The translations under genes and the position numbers were made by a program. The notes under the pieces were generated by a model that was given only the letters and a program-made list of their open reading frames with translations, searched no databases and had not been told where the DNA came from. Below, one piece after another: positions 43,903-51,660 of a stretch of 64,000 bases of DNA. The stretch is from MFD04580-c1 sp963702995 (GTDB lineage: Bacteria > Planctomycetota > Phycisphaerae > Tepidisphaerales > Tepidisphaeraceae): positions 2,232,001 to 2,296,000 of the forward strand of contig OY969783.1 in assembly GCA_963702995.1 (NCBI GenBank), read 5' to 3'. Position 1 is the first letter of the stretch. Every line of letters starts with the position of its first letter.

Positions 43903-44320
43903 CACAGCGCGTCTCCGCCCCGTCCGAGGGATCGTCCCAATCCTCGTCACCGGAATGGCCCTGCTTCTAGTCGGCTGCAAAGATGATTCAATCACCCCGG
44001 CGCAGCGAGCCCGCCTGAAGGACCGCGGCCCCTTCCCGGACAATTATCAGGTCCTGACGCGGACCTTCCTGAACCGCGGCGTCACGGACCCCGCCGATGC
44101 CGTTTATGACGTTTCTCCCCCGGTGGAGGCGGAACTGCCGGTCGGCAGCGTGCTTAGCCCCAAGGAAGACGCCTGCTGGCGCGTCCATGCGGTCGTCCGA
44201 ATGCGACCGGTTGAAACGACGAACCCCTCCGCCCCGGTTGAGCCGCAGGCTTACGACGTCTTCATCAAGCGCGGCATTATTCTCAAGACCGAGAAAACGC
44301 CCCCTCCCCGCCATGGGTAG
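43895..44320 (+). CDS. Small lipoprotein, start uncertain
   Basis: About 141 residues from a GTG at 43895: VRGIVPILVTGMALLLVGC is a lipoprotein signal with the lipid-bearing Cys near residue 28. The remainder (FPDNYQVLTRTFLNRGVTDPADAVYDVSPP and RVHAVVRMRPVETT) looks like a small beta domain without a name I know. The earliest frame opening (43760) reads through the repeat element and is not credible. The GTG itself lies inside the repeat arm, so the true start could be another codon. ATG 43955 would leave too short a signal. Confidence 0.6.
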   Translation: MPATARLRPVRGIVPILVTGMALLLVGCKDDSITPAQRARLKDRGPFPDNYQVLTRTFLNRGVTDPADAVYDVSPPVEAELPVGSVLSPKEDACWRVHAVVRMRPVETTNPSAPVEPQAYDVFIKRGIILKTEKTPPPRHG

Positions 44321-44447
44321 AAGGGACAGCGGCCTGCTCGTGCGGCCGCCCCGCGTTGCCGCTATACTGGCCTTCAACAACGACCGTGCCGTGCCTGCCG
44401 AGACCGGCCCGGCGCTCTCAACCCTCGCTTCCCCAGGAGAACCTGCC

Positions 44448-45860
44448 ATGGCATCCCGCCAACCTCGAGCCGCTCAATCGCCCAGCCGTCGCGACTTCAT
44501 CCGAAACACCGCCCTCGCCGGCGCAGCCCTGTCGTTCCCGACCATCGTCCCCTCTTCGGTCTTCGGTGCTGATGGGAAGACCGCTCCGAACAGCCGTTTG
44601 GGGATCGGTTTCATCGGGATTGGCAAGCAGGCGAGCGGCCACCTGAACCACTTCCTCGGCCGCACGGACGTGCAGGTCATCGCGGTCTCCGACGTCCATG
44701 GCGGCCGCCTGAATCGGGCCAAGGAGACGGCCGACAAGAAATACGCCCAGCTCGAGCGCAAGGATTACAAGGGGTGCGACGCCTACGGCGACTTCCACGA
44801 ACTGCTCGCCCGCAAAGACATCGACGCGGTGGTGATCGGCACGCCCGACCATTGGCACGCGGCCGTCGCTCTCGCCGCGGCTCAGGCCGGCAAGGACATC
44901 TACTGTGAAAAGCCTCTGACGCTCACCATCGGCGAAGCCAAGTCGCTTCTCGACGGCGTTCGGAAGTACGACCGGGTCTTCCAGACCGGCAGCCAGCAGC
45001 GCTCCAGCGGCCCATTCCGCCGCGCGGTCGAATTGATCCGTGACGGGCGAATCGGCAAGGTGACGGCGGTCAACGTCGGCATCGGCATCACGAGCAAGCC
45101 GTGCGACCTCCCCACCGAAGCGACGCCGGAAGGCATCAACTGGGACATGTGGCTCGGCCAGGCCCCGCAGCGCGGCTATAATGACGTGCTCTGCCGCAAG
45201 GAAACCGATACCGGCAAGTATCCCTTCAACCCCGGCTGGCGCGACTACCGCGAATATTCCGGCGGCTACATCACCGACTGGGGCGCCCACCACTTTGACA
45301 TCACCCAGTGGGCGCTGGGCATGGATCAGAGCGGCCCGGCGGAAGCCCATCCGCCGGAAAAGGAAGACGACAAGTTCGGCGCGAAACTGATCTATCGCGG
45401 CTCGCCGGTCGGCGACGAGATCACCGTGACCCACGTCAACACCGTCTACGAGGGCGAAGTCCCCGACGCCAAGAACGGCGGCAAGATGAAGATGTCGAAG
45501 GAGACCAACGGGATCCTCTTCATCGGCGACAAGGGGAAGATCTTCGTCAGCCGCTCGATGATCATCGGCGACCCCGTCTCGATCCTCGAAAAGCCGCTGA
45601 CCGATGACGACACGAAGCACTTCAAGATGCCCGACCACCGGGACATCTGGACCGACTGCATCGCCTCCCGCCAGCGCCCCAACTGCGACGTGGAGATCGG
45701 CGCCCGCAGCGTGACGGCCTGCCACCTGGTGAACCTCGCTTACTGGAATCGTCGCGTCCTGAAATGGGACGCCCAGAAGTGGGAATTCCCCGGCGATGCC
45801 GAAGCCAACGGCTGGCGGACGCGCGAACGCCGCAAGGGCTTCGAGCTGCCGCAGGTTTAG
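44448..45860 (+). CDS. Tat-exported Gfo/Idh/MocA-family oxidoreductase
   Basis: About 470 residues. The twin-arginine signal SRRDFIRNTALAGAALSFPTIV is at residues 12-35. Rossmann domain: LGIGFIGIGKQASGHL, then VVIGTPDHWHAAVALAAAQAGKDIYCEKPLTLTIGEA, with the Glu-Lys-Pro catalytic segment; the C-terminal domain contains GGYITDWGAHHFDITQWALGMD, a classic planctomycete block. It probably oxidises a sugar in the periplasm with tightly bound NAD(P). The ATG at 44448 has an AGGAGA site. The DUF1080 gene upstream may be its functional partner. Confidence 0.93.
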   Translation: MASRQPRAAQSPSRRDFIRNTALAGAALSFPTIVPSSVFGADGKTAPNSRLGIGFIGIGKQASGHLNHFLGRTDVQVIAVSDVHGGRLNRAKETADKKYAQLERKDYKGCDAYGDFHELLARKDIDAVVIGTPDHWHAAVALAAAQAGKDIYCEKPLTLTIGEAKSLLDGVRKYDRVFQTGSQQRSSGPFRRAVELIRDGRIGKVTAVNVGIGITSKPCDLPTEATPEGINWDMWLGQAPQRGYNDVLCRKETDTGKYPFNPGWRDYREYSGGYITDWGAHHFDITQWALGMDQSGPAEAHPPEKEDDKFGAKLIYRGSPVGDEITVTHVNTVYEGEVPDAKNGGKMKMSKETNGILFIGDKGKIFVSRSMIIGDPVSILEKPLTDDDTKHFKMPDHRDIWTDCIASRQRPNCDVEIGARSVTACHLVNLAYWNRRVLKWDAQKWEFPGDAEANGWRTRERRKGFELPQV

Positions 45861-46258
45861 GCGCTCGGCCATCAGCGCCAGGCGCGAAAAGGAGTTTGCA
45901 TGACACGGCGGCTGGCCTCACCGGCCGCCGTGTCGCGTATCCGGATCGCCCCTCGCGGTCTGGGTCACGGAGAGGGAACGACGGAACAACCGCGGCTTGA
46001 GGATGCGTTAAGCGGTGGCGAGGCAAGACCTTGGCAGCCAACGCCGACAAACGGAAAGGGAGGCGGCGCGGCGGCGACGATCTTTCGACATGAAGCCGTC
46101 GGAACGATCGAGCCCGTATCAGCACAGGTTTTGGGCTTGATGAACAAACGCGGGAGCGCGGGAGCGGGATCGGTGTCAAAAACGTGACCAGCGGCCGCTT
46201 CGAGAGTAAACTGTCGCAGCGCTTCGCGATTCCTATCTAGTGGTCAGGAGTAGTGGTA
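45861..46258. other. Intergenic region between the oxidoreductase and response regulator genes
   Basis: A terminator-like hairpin (45902-45934) occupies the left part. Short open frames on both strands have no recognisable sequence. The response regulator promoter should be near 46200. Confidence 0.5.
45902..45934 (+). terminator. Terminator-like hairpin after the oxidoreductase gene
   Basis: GACACGGCGGC pairs with GCCGCCGTGTC, an 11-bp perfect stem around TGGCCTCACCG. It is 41 bases after the stop; no T-run follows. Confidence 0.55.
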
Positions 46259-46627
46259 ATGCCAATCGGACGGATCTTGTTGGTAGACGACCACGGCGAC
46301 ACGTTGCGCCTTCTATCCAAGCTGTTGCGGATGAATGGGTACGACGTCCTCACCGCGTCGTCCGCTGAAGAGGCGCTCGCCACGGCGACTTCGGAGCACT
46401 GCGACCTGCTCGTGAGCGACATCGGCCTTCCGGACCGCACGGGCATCGAGCTCATGCAAGACATCCGGGCGCTTCGGCAAATCCCTGGGATCGCCCTCAC
46501 CGGCTATGGCGAAGACCACTTCGTCCAAAGCTCAAAAGATGCCGGCTTCACGCGGCACATCGTCAAGCCGGTGGTGCTTCAGGACCTGCTCGTCGCCATC
46601 GAGCAAGTCATCAAACCCGCCCCATAG
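46259..46627 (+). CDS. Single-domain response regulator (receiver)
   Basis: 122 residues, receiver domain only. Acidic pocket LLVDDHGD (Asp10, Asp11), phospho-acceptor Asp54 in LLVSDIGLPDRTG, the conserved Thr in IALTGYG and the Lys in HIVKPVVLQDLL. Without an output domain it must act by protein contacts, as CheY-like proteins do. The ATG at 46259 follows an AGGAG site; GTG at 46253 is two codons earlier. No histidine kinase is adjacent. Confidence 0.93.
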   Translation: MPIGRILLVDDHGDTLRLLSKLLRMNGYDVLTASSAEEALATATSEHCDLLVSDIGLPDRTGIELMQDIRALRQIPGIALTGYGEDHFVQSSKDAGFTRHIVKPVVLQDLLVAIEQVIKPAP

Positions 46628-46669
46628 TAAGAGCCTGACGCGCCGCCAGTAAGAGCCTGACGCGCCGCC
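46626..46669 (+). repeat. Exact 22-bp tandem duplication
   Basis: Two perfect copies of AGTAAGAGCCTGACGCGCCG(CC), 46626-46647 and 46648-46669. The first overlaps the response regulator stop codon. Confidence 0.95.
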
Positions 46670-46767
46670 CCGACTTTGCGGGCCGGGCCTCGACCGCGCG
46701 GGCCAAGCCTCGACCGCCACCCACAGCCCATCGCATCAACCGGCATCCCGCGCTGCGATCATCCACC

Positions 46768-47367
46768 CTATTTCGCGACGGCTTCGGCGGTCCGCGCCGA
46801 CAGGCGCTTAATGTGCCCGTCAAAGTTGACGAGCACCAGCGCCTCGCCCTGCTTCAGGTCTTCCAGCTTCCCCGGCTTTCCGTCGATCGTGACCACCATC
46901 CCCGCCACGACCACCGCCTTGGCGTCCACCACCTCGGCCCCGCGGATCGTCCGGACGAAGAGCGTCTCCTTTTCAACTTTGACGAACTGGCCTTCAACCA
47001 GCCCCGCCTCCGCGATCTTGACCACCTTCGGAGCCTTGACCTCCACCTGGGTCGCTTTGCCGCTCGGCGGAGTGATGATCACCCGCTCGCCGGGCTTCAG
47101 GTCGGCCGGCTTTGCGGGCGACCCGTCAATCATGAAGGTTGTCTTAGCGTCCGTCGGAACGATCGTCTCTGTAAAATGCTTCTCGTCGATCTCGGCGACC
47201 ACGATCGAATCCCCGTCTACCTTGACGAAAAGGCCCTCAACGGTCGTCGGCGCCGGCTTCTTCGCCGCCGCCACGGGTTGTGCGATCGATGCCAGCGTCG
47301 CGACCAACGTGGCGGCCGCCATCCGACGCTTCGGCAAAACAGACCAGGCGTTCAGTAAAGCTTTCAC
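46768..47367 (-). CDS. Secreted protein with two copies of a small beta domain
   Basis: About 199 residues. A signal peptide (MAAATLVATLASIAQPVAAAKK) is followed by two related units: VEGLFVKVDGDSIVVAEI ... DGSPAKPADLKPGERVIITPPSGKA at residues 43-108, and VEGQFVKVEKETLFVRTI ... DGKPGKLEDLKQGEALVLVNFDGH at residues 123-188. Such units resemble the small beta-barrel domains found repeatedly in planctomycete secreted proteins. Start GTG 47367; a start at ATG further in would shorten the leader. Function unknown. Confidence 0.75.
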   Translation of the reverse strand: MKALLNAWSVLPKRRMAAATLVATLASIAQPVAAAKKPAPTTVEGLFVKVDGDSIVVAEIDEKHFTETIVPTDAKTTFMIDGSPAKPADLKPGERVIITPPSGKATQVEVKAPKVVKIAEAGLVEGQFVKVEKETLFVRTIRGAEVVDAKAVVVAGMVVTIDGKPGKLEDLKQGEALVLVNFDGHIKRLSARTAEAVAK

Positions 47368-47542
47368 GGCGATGGTTCCCTCGGTCCAGGGTTGCTGCGG
47401 GTCGCCGGCGCGAGGAGCGGCCGGTCGTGGGTGTTACCCCAGCAGCTTCCGAGCGTTGAGAGCGGGTGCCTGGGGGTGCGACGGGCCCGGGAGCCGGTCA
47501 AAGGGGACTCCTGGCCTGCCTCGCGGGTAGAATCAGGGCAGA

Positions 47543-48456
47543 ATGGATGCACCCGAGCTTCGACACGTCCCCGTATTGATGAAACCTGTGTTGGAGGCGC
47601 TGCGGCCGCGACCTGGCATGACCGTCGTGGACTGCACCCTGGGGCTCGGCGGCCACTCGGTGGAGTTGCTGCGCCGCGTGTCGCCCGGCGGCCGGCTGAT
47701 CGCGATCGACCTGGACCCCGCGAACCTGGAGATCGCCCGGCCGCGCCTGGCGGCGATCGGGGGCGAGTTTCATCTGGTCAACACCAACTTCGCCGGCTTG
47801 CCCTCGGTCCTGGCGGCCGTGGGCATCCCTCGTGTGGAAGCGATCCTGGCCGACTTGGGCGTCAGCAGCCCGCAGATCGACGACCCGGGCGCGGGTTCTC
47901 CTATCGCCGGCCCGGGCCGCTTGACATGCGGATGGACCCGACACGCGGTAAGCCTGCGTCGCACCTGGTCAACACGATGGGGGAGCGCGAGCTCGCGGCC
48001 GCCTTGCGCGACCTTGGCGATGAGGATGACGCGGACAAGATAGCAGCGCTGGTCGTTCAACGACGTGAGGCGGAGCCGATCGCGACGACCGAATCGCTGA
48101 TGGCGCTGGTCTGTGAGGCGAGAGATTTCACGCTGAAGCGCGCCGCCGGGGCCAAGCTTCATCCGGCGGCCCGAACGTTTCAGGCATTGCGCATCCTGGT
48201 CAACCGGGAGATGGCGAACCTGGAGCGGCTGCTGGATGTCCTGCCCGAGTGCCTCGCCCCGGGCGGCGTTGCCGCGATCATCAGCTTTCACAGTGGAGAG
48301 GATCGGCGGGTGAAGCGGGCCTTCCGCGATGCCGTGCGAGGGGAGGTCTATCGTGAGGTGAGCGATGAGCCGGCGGTGGCTGACCTGGCGGAGCAGCGGG
48401 AGAACCCGCGGTCGCGATCGGCCAAGCTCCGGTGGGCGCGCCGTGCCAAGGTGTAG
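47543..48456 (+). CDS. rsmH: 16S rRNA (cytosine-1402-N4) methyltransferase, frameshifted in this sequence
   Basis: RsmH (MraW) methylates C1402 in 16S rRNA. First frame: HVPVLMKPVLEAL, the SAM-binding DCTLGLGGHSVELL, AIDLDPANLEIA and LADLGVSSPQIDDPG. After 47889 the frame changes and the family block GFSYRRPGPLDMRMDP follows, then LRILVNREMANLERLL and AIISFHSGEDRRVKRAF. Loss of one G in the CCCGGG run explains the break and gives DDPGRGFSYRR. Length about 304, normal. The usual dcw neighbours (mraZ, ftsL, ftsI) are missing. ATG at 47543. Confidence 0.93.
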
Positions 48457-48498
48457 AAAAGGCCGGGCCGCGTCGCCGCGGTAGGCGGGTGTGGCGGG

Positions 48499-49001
48499 TC
48501 AGTAAGCGCTGAACAGCTTTCCCGTCGTATCGACCAGGCCGCCGGCGTTGGCGGAGATGGTGCCGGTGGACGGGTCGTAGACCCAGCCGATCCCCGGCCC
48601 GGCCGAGAGCCCGATCCGGGTTGACCCCTTCACGGAGGGGTCGCCAACAGGCAGAGGCGGGACGGGCGCAGGTACGGCCCGTAAATAACGCCGTGGGTTG
48701 GGTCGGCCGTCGGGGAGACGGTCGCGGCATCGGCGTCGCTGTACTTGAGGAGCAGGTCGGCGACCGTTGGCGAAGCATTCGCCGCCGGGAAGACGCCGTT
48801 GTGCTCGGCCTGAAACGCGTCGAGCGCGCCGCGCAAGGTTTGGAGGTTCTGTGCGACGGCCGAATCGGCGGCCGCCGCGCTCCCGCGGCTGAGCCTGGGG
48901 ATGGCGATCGCGGCGATAATCCCGATCAGGATCACGACAATCACCACTTCGATCAGGCTGAAGCCCGACGAAGCTCGGGCTCGCCCCGCACGATGAGCCA
49001 T
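48499..49001 (-). CDS. Type II/IV pseudopilin (GspG-like), frameshifted in this sequence
   Basis: About 167 residues. Prepilin motif SSGFSLIEVVIVVILIGIIAAIAIPRLSRG, cut after the Gly, with Glu at +5. The periplasmic part (SAVAQNLQTLRGALDAFQAEHNGVFP) resembles GspG. The frame changes near 48670; the other frame gives PVPPLPVGDPSVKGSTRIGL ... WVYDPSTGTISAN, the expected end. Loss of one C from a CCCC run explains the break. Start ATG 49001. It lies between rsmH and the Flp pilins, so it may belong to a secretion or piliation system. Confidence 0.87.
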
Positions 49002-49176
49002 GGCGCCGCGCCGGAATGAGCTGCCACGGCAAATGGCCCGCGGCGGTTCGGGTGTACCGCTGGCGAACACACGCTGCCCGCGGGTAGCAGTAGCCATGAC
49101 AGGGTCTCCGCGACCGGGCGGCCGACGCCGGCGCATTTGATGGCCACGGTGGCCACCGGGCAACCAGTCGCCACTG

Positions 49177-49225
49177 CGCCAGTGGTTGGCGCGCCAGTGA
49201 TCGGCGCGCCAGTGATCGGCGCGCC
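49177..49225. repeat. 15-bp tandem repeat, three copies and a part
   Basis: Units CGCCAGTGGTTGGCG, CGCCAGTGATCGGCG, CGCCAGTGATCGGCG, then CGCC. Each junction creates the palindrome GGCGCGCC. The surrounding 49002-49306 gap holds no gene. Confidence 0.9.
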
Positions 49226-49306
49226 GGGCGATCACGTATGGCGGCCGGCTCGTTGATCTCGAGGGGGGGCCGGCCGCGCATCGCCAGGATGCGGCTCGGG
49301 ATCCGT

Positions 49307-49468
49307 TTAGATCGAAGCGTTGAGCGAGGTCCAGCGCGCGAGCACTTTCGTGCCGACGGTGCTGATCGACGCGATGGCCGCAACGATGATCAGGCCAGCG
49401 ATCAGTGCGTATTCGAGCACTTCGCCGCCGTTTTCGTCGCGAACGAGTTCAGAAAAAGCGTTCTTCAT
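49307..49468 (-). CDS. Flp/Fap-type pilin, copy 1
   Basis: 53 residues. Flp pilin layout: short N-terminus KNAFSELVRDENGGEVLEYALIAGLIIVAAIASISTVGTKVL, with Glu-Tyr after the hydrophobic start and one membrane helix. An AAGGAG site lies seven bases upstream of ATG 49468. Nearly the same as the second copy, differing at a few of the first ten residues (SELV versus CKLI). Flp pilins form tight-adherence pili assembled by Tad machinery; no tad genes are visible in this window. Confidence 0.92.
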   Translation of the reverse strand: MKNAFSELVRDENGGEVLEYALIAGLIIVAAIASISTVGTKVLARWTSLNASI

Positions 49469-49657
49469 GATGATCTCCTTGCCCCTTCCATCGGTCACAC
49501 GACCTACGGACTTTTGAGGCGTGTGCCAAGAAACCCGCCGGAAGCGGCTTTCGAGCCGCTATAGCCGAGAGGCTCCGGATGCCCGTGACGCTTACGAAAG
49601 AGATGCTCCGCCCGGGCATGCCGGGCCGACGATCCCGCGGCCGCAAGCGACGCCGGG

Positions 49658-49819
49658 TCAGATCGAAGCGTTGAGCGAGGTCCACCGGGCGAGCACCTTT
49701 GTGCCGACGGTGCTGATCGACGCGATCGCCGCGACGATGATCAGGCCGGCGATGAGTGCGTATTCGAGGACTTCGCCACCGTTCTCGTCACGGATGAGTT
49801 TGCAAAATGCGTTTTTCAT
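49658..49819 (-). CDS. Flp/Fap-type pilin, copy 2
   Basis: 53 residues, KNAFCKLIRDENGGEVLEYALIAGLIIVAAIASISTVGTKVLARW, almost identical to copy 1; the ribosome site (AAGGAG) and start context are also conserved, so it is a recent tandem duplication. Start ATG 49819. The 190 bases between the two copies hold no other gene and no recognisable element. Confidence 0.92.
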   Translation of the reverse strand: MKNAFCKLIRDENGGEVLEYALIAGLIIVAAIASISTVGTKVLARWTSLNASI

Positions 49820-50088
49820 GATGATCTCCTTGCCGATACCATCGGTCTGATGCCGAGGCGACTTAGCTGATTCTGTCAAAGGATTGCCGGGGAACCGGGA
49901 AATACCTTCTGACCCTTTTAAGCGGTTCGATCCGGTGCGGCTGGGATGGTATGATCCAAGCCGGCCTGGTTATCGGCCTTCGGTGCTAACGAGGCGGGGT
50001 GGGGTTTGTCCGTGTGTTAGGTCGAAGGGCCCCATGACGCGGCCGGCGATGGTTCGCCGTCCCGGCCGGCGACTCGGAGGTGGCCACC

Positions 50089-50855
50089 ATGAACACCTGC
50101 CCGCGATGTTCCAAGCATGCCGACCCCCGCGCCGGTTCTGCCGCCGCTGTGGGCTGGGGCTCGGGTTGTCCCCCACCGCTCCCCCGCCGATCCCGGCGAC
50201 CTGGCGCAACGCCGCCGCCCGTGCTGGGCTCTCACCCTCTGCGGCGTTGGCGGGCTTTGGCGCGGCGGCCGGCGCGACCGGGCGCGCGGAAGCGGCGTTT
50301 CATCAACCCGCCGCGCCGGCGCGGGTGACGGCGGCGCGGGGGACGGCGGCCCGCCCGCCGGTGCGCAAGCAAAAAAGTGGCGCCGCGGGGATCGCGTTCG
50401 TTTTGTTGATCGTCCTTGCGGGAGCGGTCGCGGCGTTCGTGGGCGTGACCAGGAGCCACTCGATCTCGGAGGAGAATTCACCGGCGACCGCGACCGAGAG
50501 TGAGCCCACCAGCTATCCCCCCGTGAACTGGGATGAGATTCGTCGAAAGCTGAATGCCGATGTCCAATCGCGTCCCTTGATGACCGACCCGGCGCAGCCA
50601 AATGGGGTGACGGCCCCCAGCTTTACTTCCCCCTCTGTGATGCGAAAGCTCGTCCCCTCCCCGCCTTACATACCTCCCCCGCCGTACATGCCCCCTGCGC
50701 CGTATACTCCGCCGCAGCGGATCAACGCGCCATCGGTTCCGTCATCGCCTTCGGATCGACCCTGGTATCCGATCCCCGGCACGAACGGCGGATGGCGGCA
50801 GAACTCGGACGGCACGCCGTACTACGAGCAATCGACGACCAACAATCACAATTAG
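50089..50855 (+). CDS. Zinc-ribbon membrane protein with proline-rich tail, frameshifted in this sequence
   Basis: About 256 residues once joined. The N-terminus NTCPRCSKHADP is in one frame; at about 50133 a one-base loss in a CCCCC run breaks it, and the other frame gives PRRFCRRCGLGLGLSP. Together these form a zinc ribbon (CPRC ... CRRC). A transmembrane helix follows (GIAFVLLIVLAGAVAAFVGV), then a tail rich in Pro and Tyr (PPYIPPPPYMPPAPYTPPQ). ATG at 50089 has a GGAGG site eight bases upstream. This pattern is common in planctomycete membrane proteins of unknown function. Confidence 0.8.
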
Positions 50856-50927
50856 CGGCCTCTTCCACCGTGTTAAAGAGATCCGCCGCCCGCGATGATG
50901 CGCGCCTGGCCCGGGCCTCCTGATGGG

Positions 50928-51449
50928 TTAGAACAGGCCGAGCTGAAGCATCGCCGCTTCGGACATGCGGTCGCGGCTCCACGGCGGGTCCCAGACCAGC
51001 TCCACATCGGCGCTGGTTACCTCCGGGATATTTTCGATCTGCTTCTCGACTTCCCCCGGGAGCGACCCGGCGACCGGGCAGGCGGGCGCGGTCAGCGTCA
51101 TCCGCACCTTGACTGACCGGTCGTCGCCGATTTCGATCGCGTAGATCAGCCCCAGCTCGTAGATGTTCACCGGGATTTCCGGGTCGAAGATCTTCTGGAG
51201 CGCGCCGATCACCTTTCCCTCGAGCAGCTTCTTCTGGATGGCCGGCGAGGGGCCCTCGGCGCCCACGGAGGTCGGGATCGGTGGCGTTGGATCGGCGGCC
51301 GCCGCCGTGTTAACCGGCGCGGCGTCGCCGCTCCCGCCCGCTTCGGCTTCGATCTCCCGGCGCCATGCGTCGAGCTTTCCCGAACTGGGCAGGACCGTGA
51401 GGCTCCGCTTGGAGGGAATATGGTGTCGGCCGCTCGGATGCAGGTCCAT
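50928..51449 (-). CDS. sufT: SufT/MIP18-family iron-sulfur assembly protein
   Basis: About 173 residues. The last 100 are the DUF59 domain: LLEGKVIGALQKIFDPEIPVNIYELGLIYAIEIGDDRSVKVRMTLTAPACPVAGSLPGEVEKQIENIP, with the conserved Asp-Pro-Glu and the Cys in PACP. The N-terminal part is an unconserved linker. SufT aids maturation of iron-sulfur proteins and often closes the suf operon, as here; the sufS-sufE gene is upstream on the same strand. ATG 51449. The region between it and sufS is occupied by repeats. Confidence 0.93.
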   Translation of the reverse strand: MDLHPSGRHHIPSKRSLTVLPSSGKLDAWRREIEAEAGGSGDAAPVNTAAAADPTPPIPTSVGAEGPSPAIQKKLLEGKVIGALQKIFDPEIPVNIYELGLIYAIEIGDDRSVKVRMTLTAPACPVAGSLPGEVEKQIENIPEVTSADVELVWDPPWSRDRMSEAAMLQLGLF

Positions 51450-51498
51450 GGGTGAGTCCTTATCGGGGGCGCGAAAAAAGAGGAATGGCCATCATGGG

Positions 51499-51633
51499 GA
51501 CAAGATGGACACAGATAAGAGGAGGAGGAAGGTGAAGGATGAAAGAGTCGGTATCCCCCGCTCCCGTTCATCCTCGACCTTCATCCGTACGCCTACTCTT
51601 ATCAGTGTTCATCCTGCCTTCATCTGTGGCAAT
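51499..51633. repeat. Inverted pair of dispersed repeat copies between sufT and sufS
   Basis: 51598-51633 is the inverse of 27634-27669 (34 of 36). A partial direct copy is at 51499-51520 (GGACAAGATGGACACAGATAAG), so the two face each other. Confidence 0.85.
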
Positions 51634-51660
51634 ACGCATTGCTCTAACAGGCCGCGGAGG

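Noticed and set aside
45900..46187. 95-codon plus-strand frame after the oxidoreductase
   Set aside because: Its start is inside the terminator hairpin and its sequence shows no domain, signal or codon pattern.
49884..50088. N-terminal extension of the zinc-ribbon protein
   Set aside because: This frame opening runs through non-coding sequence; ATG 50089 with its GGAGG site and CPRC motif lies in the other frame.
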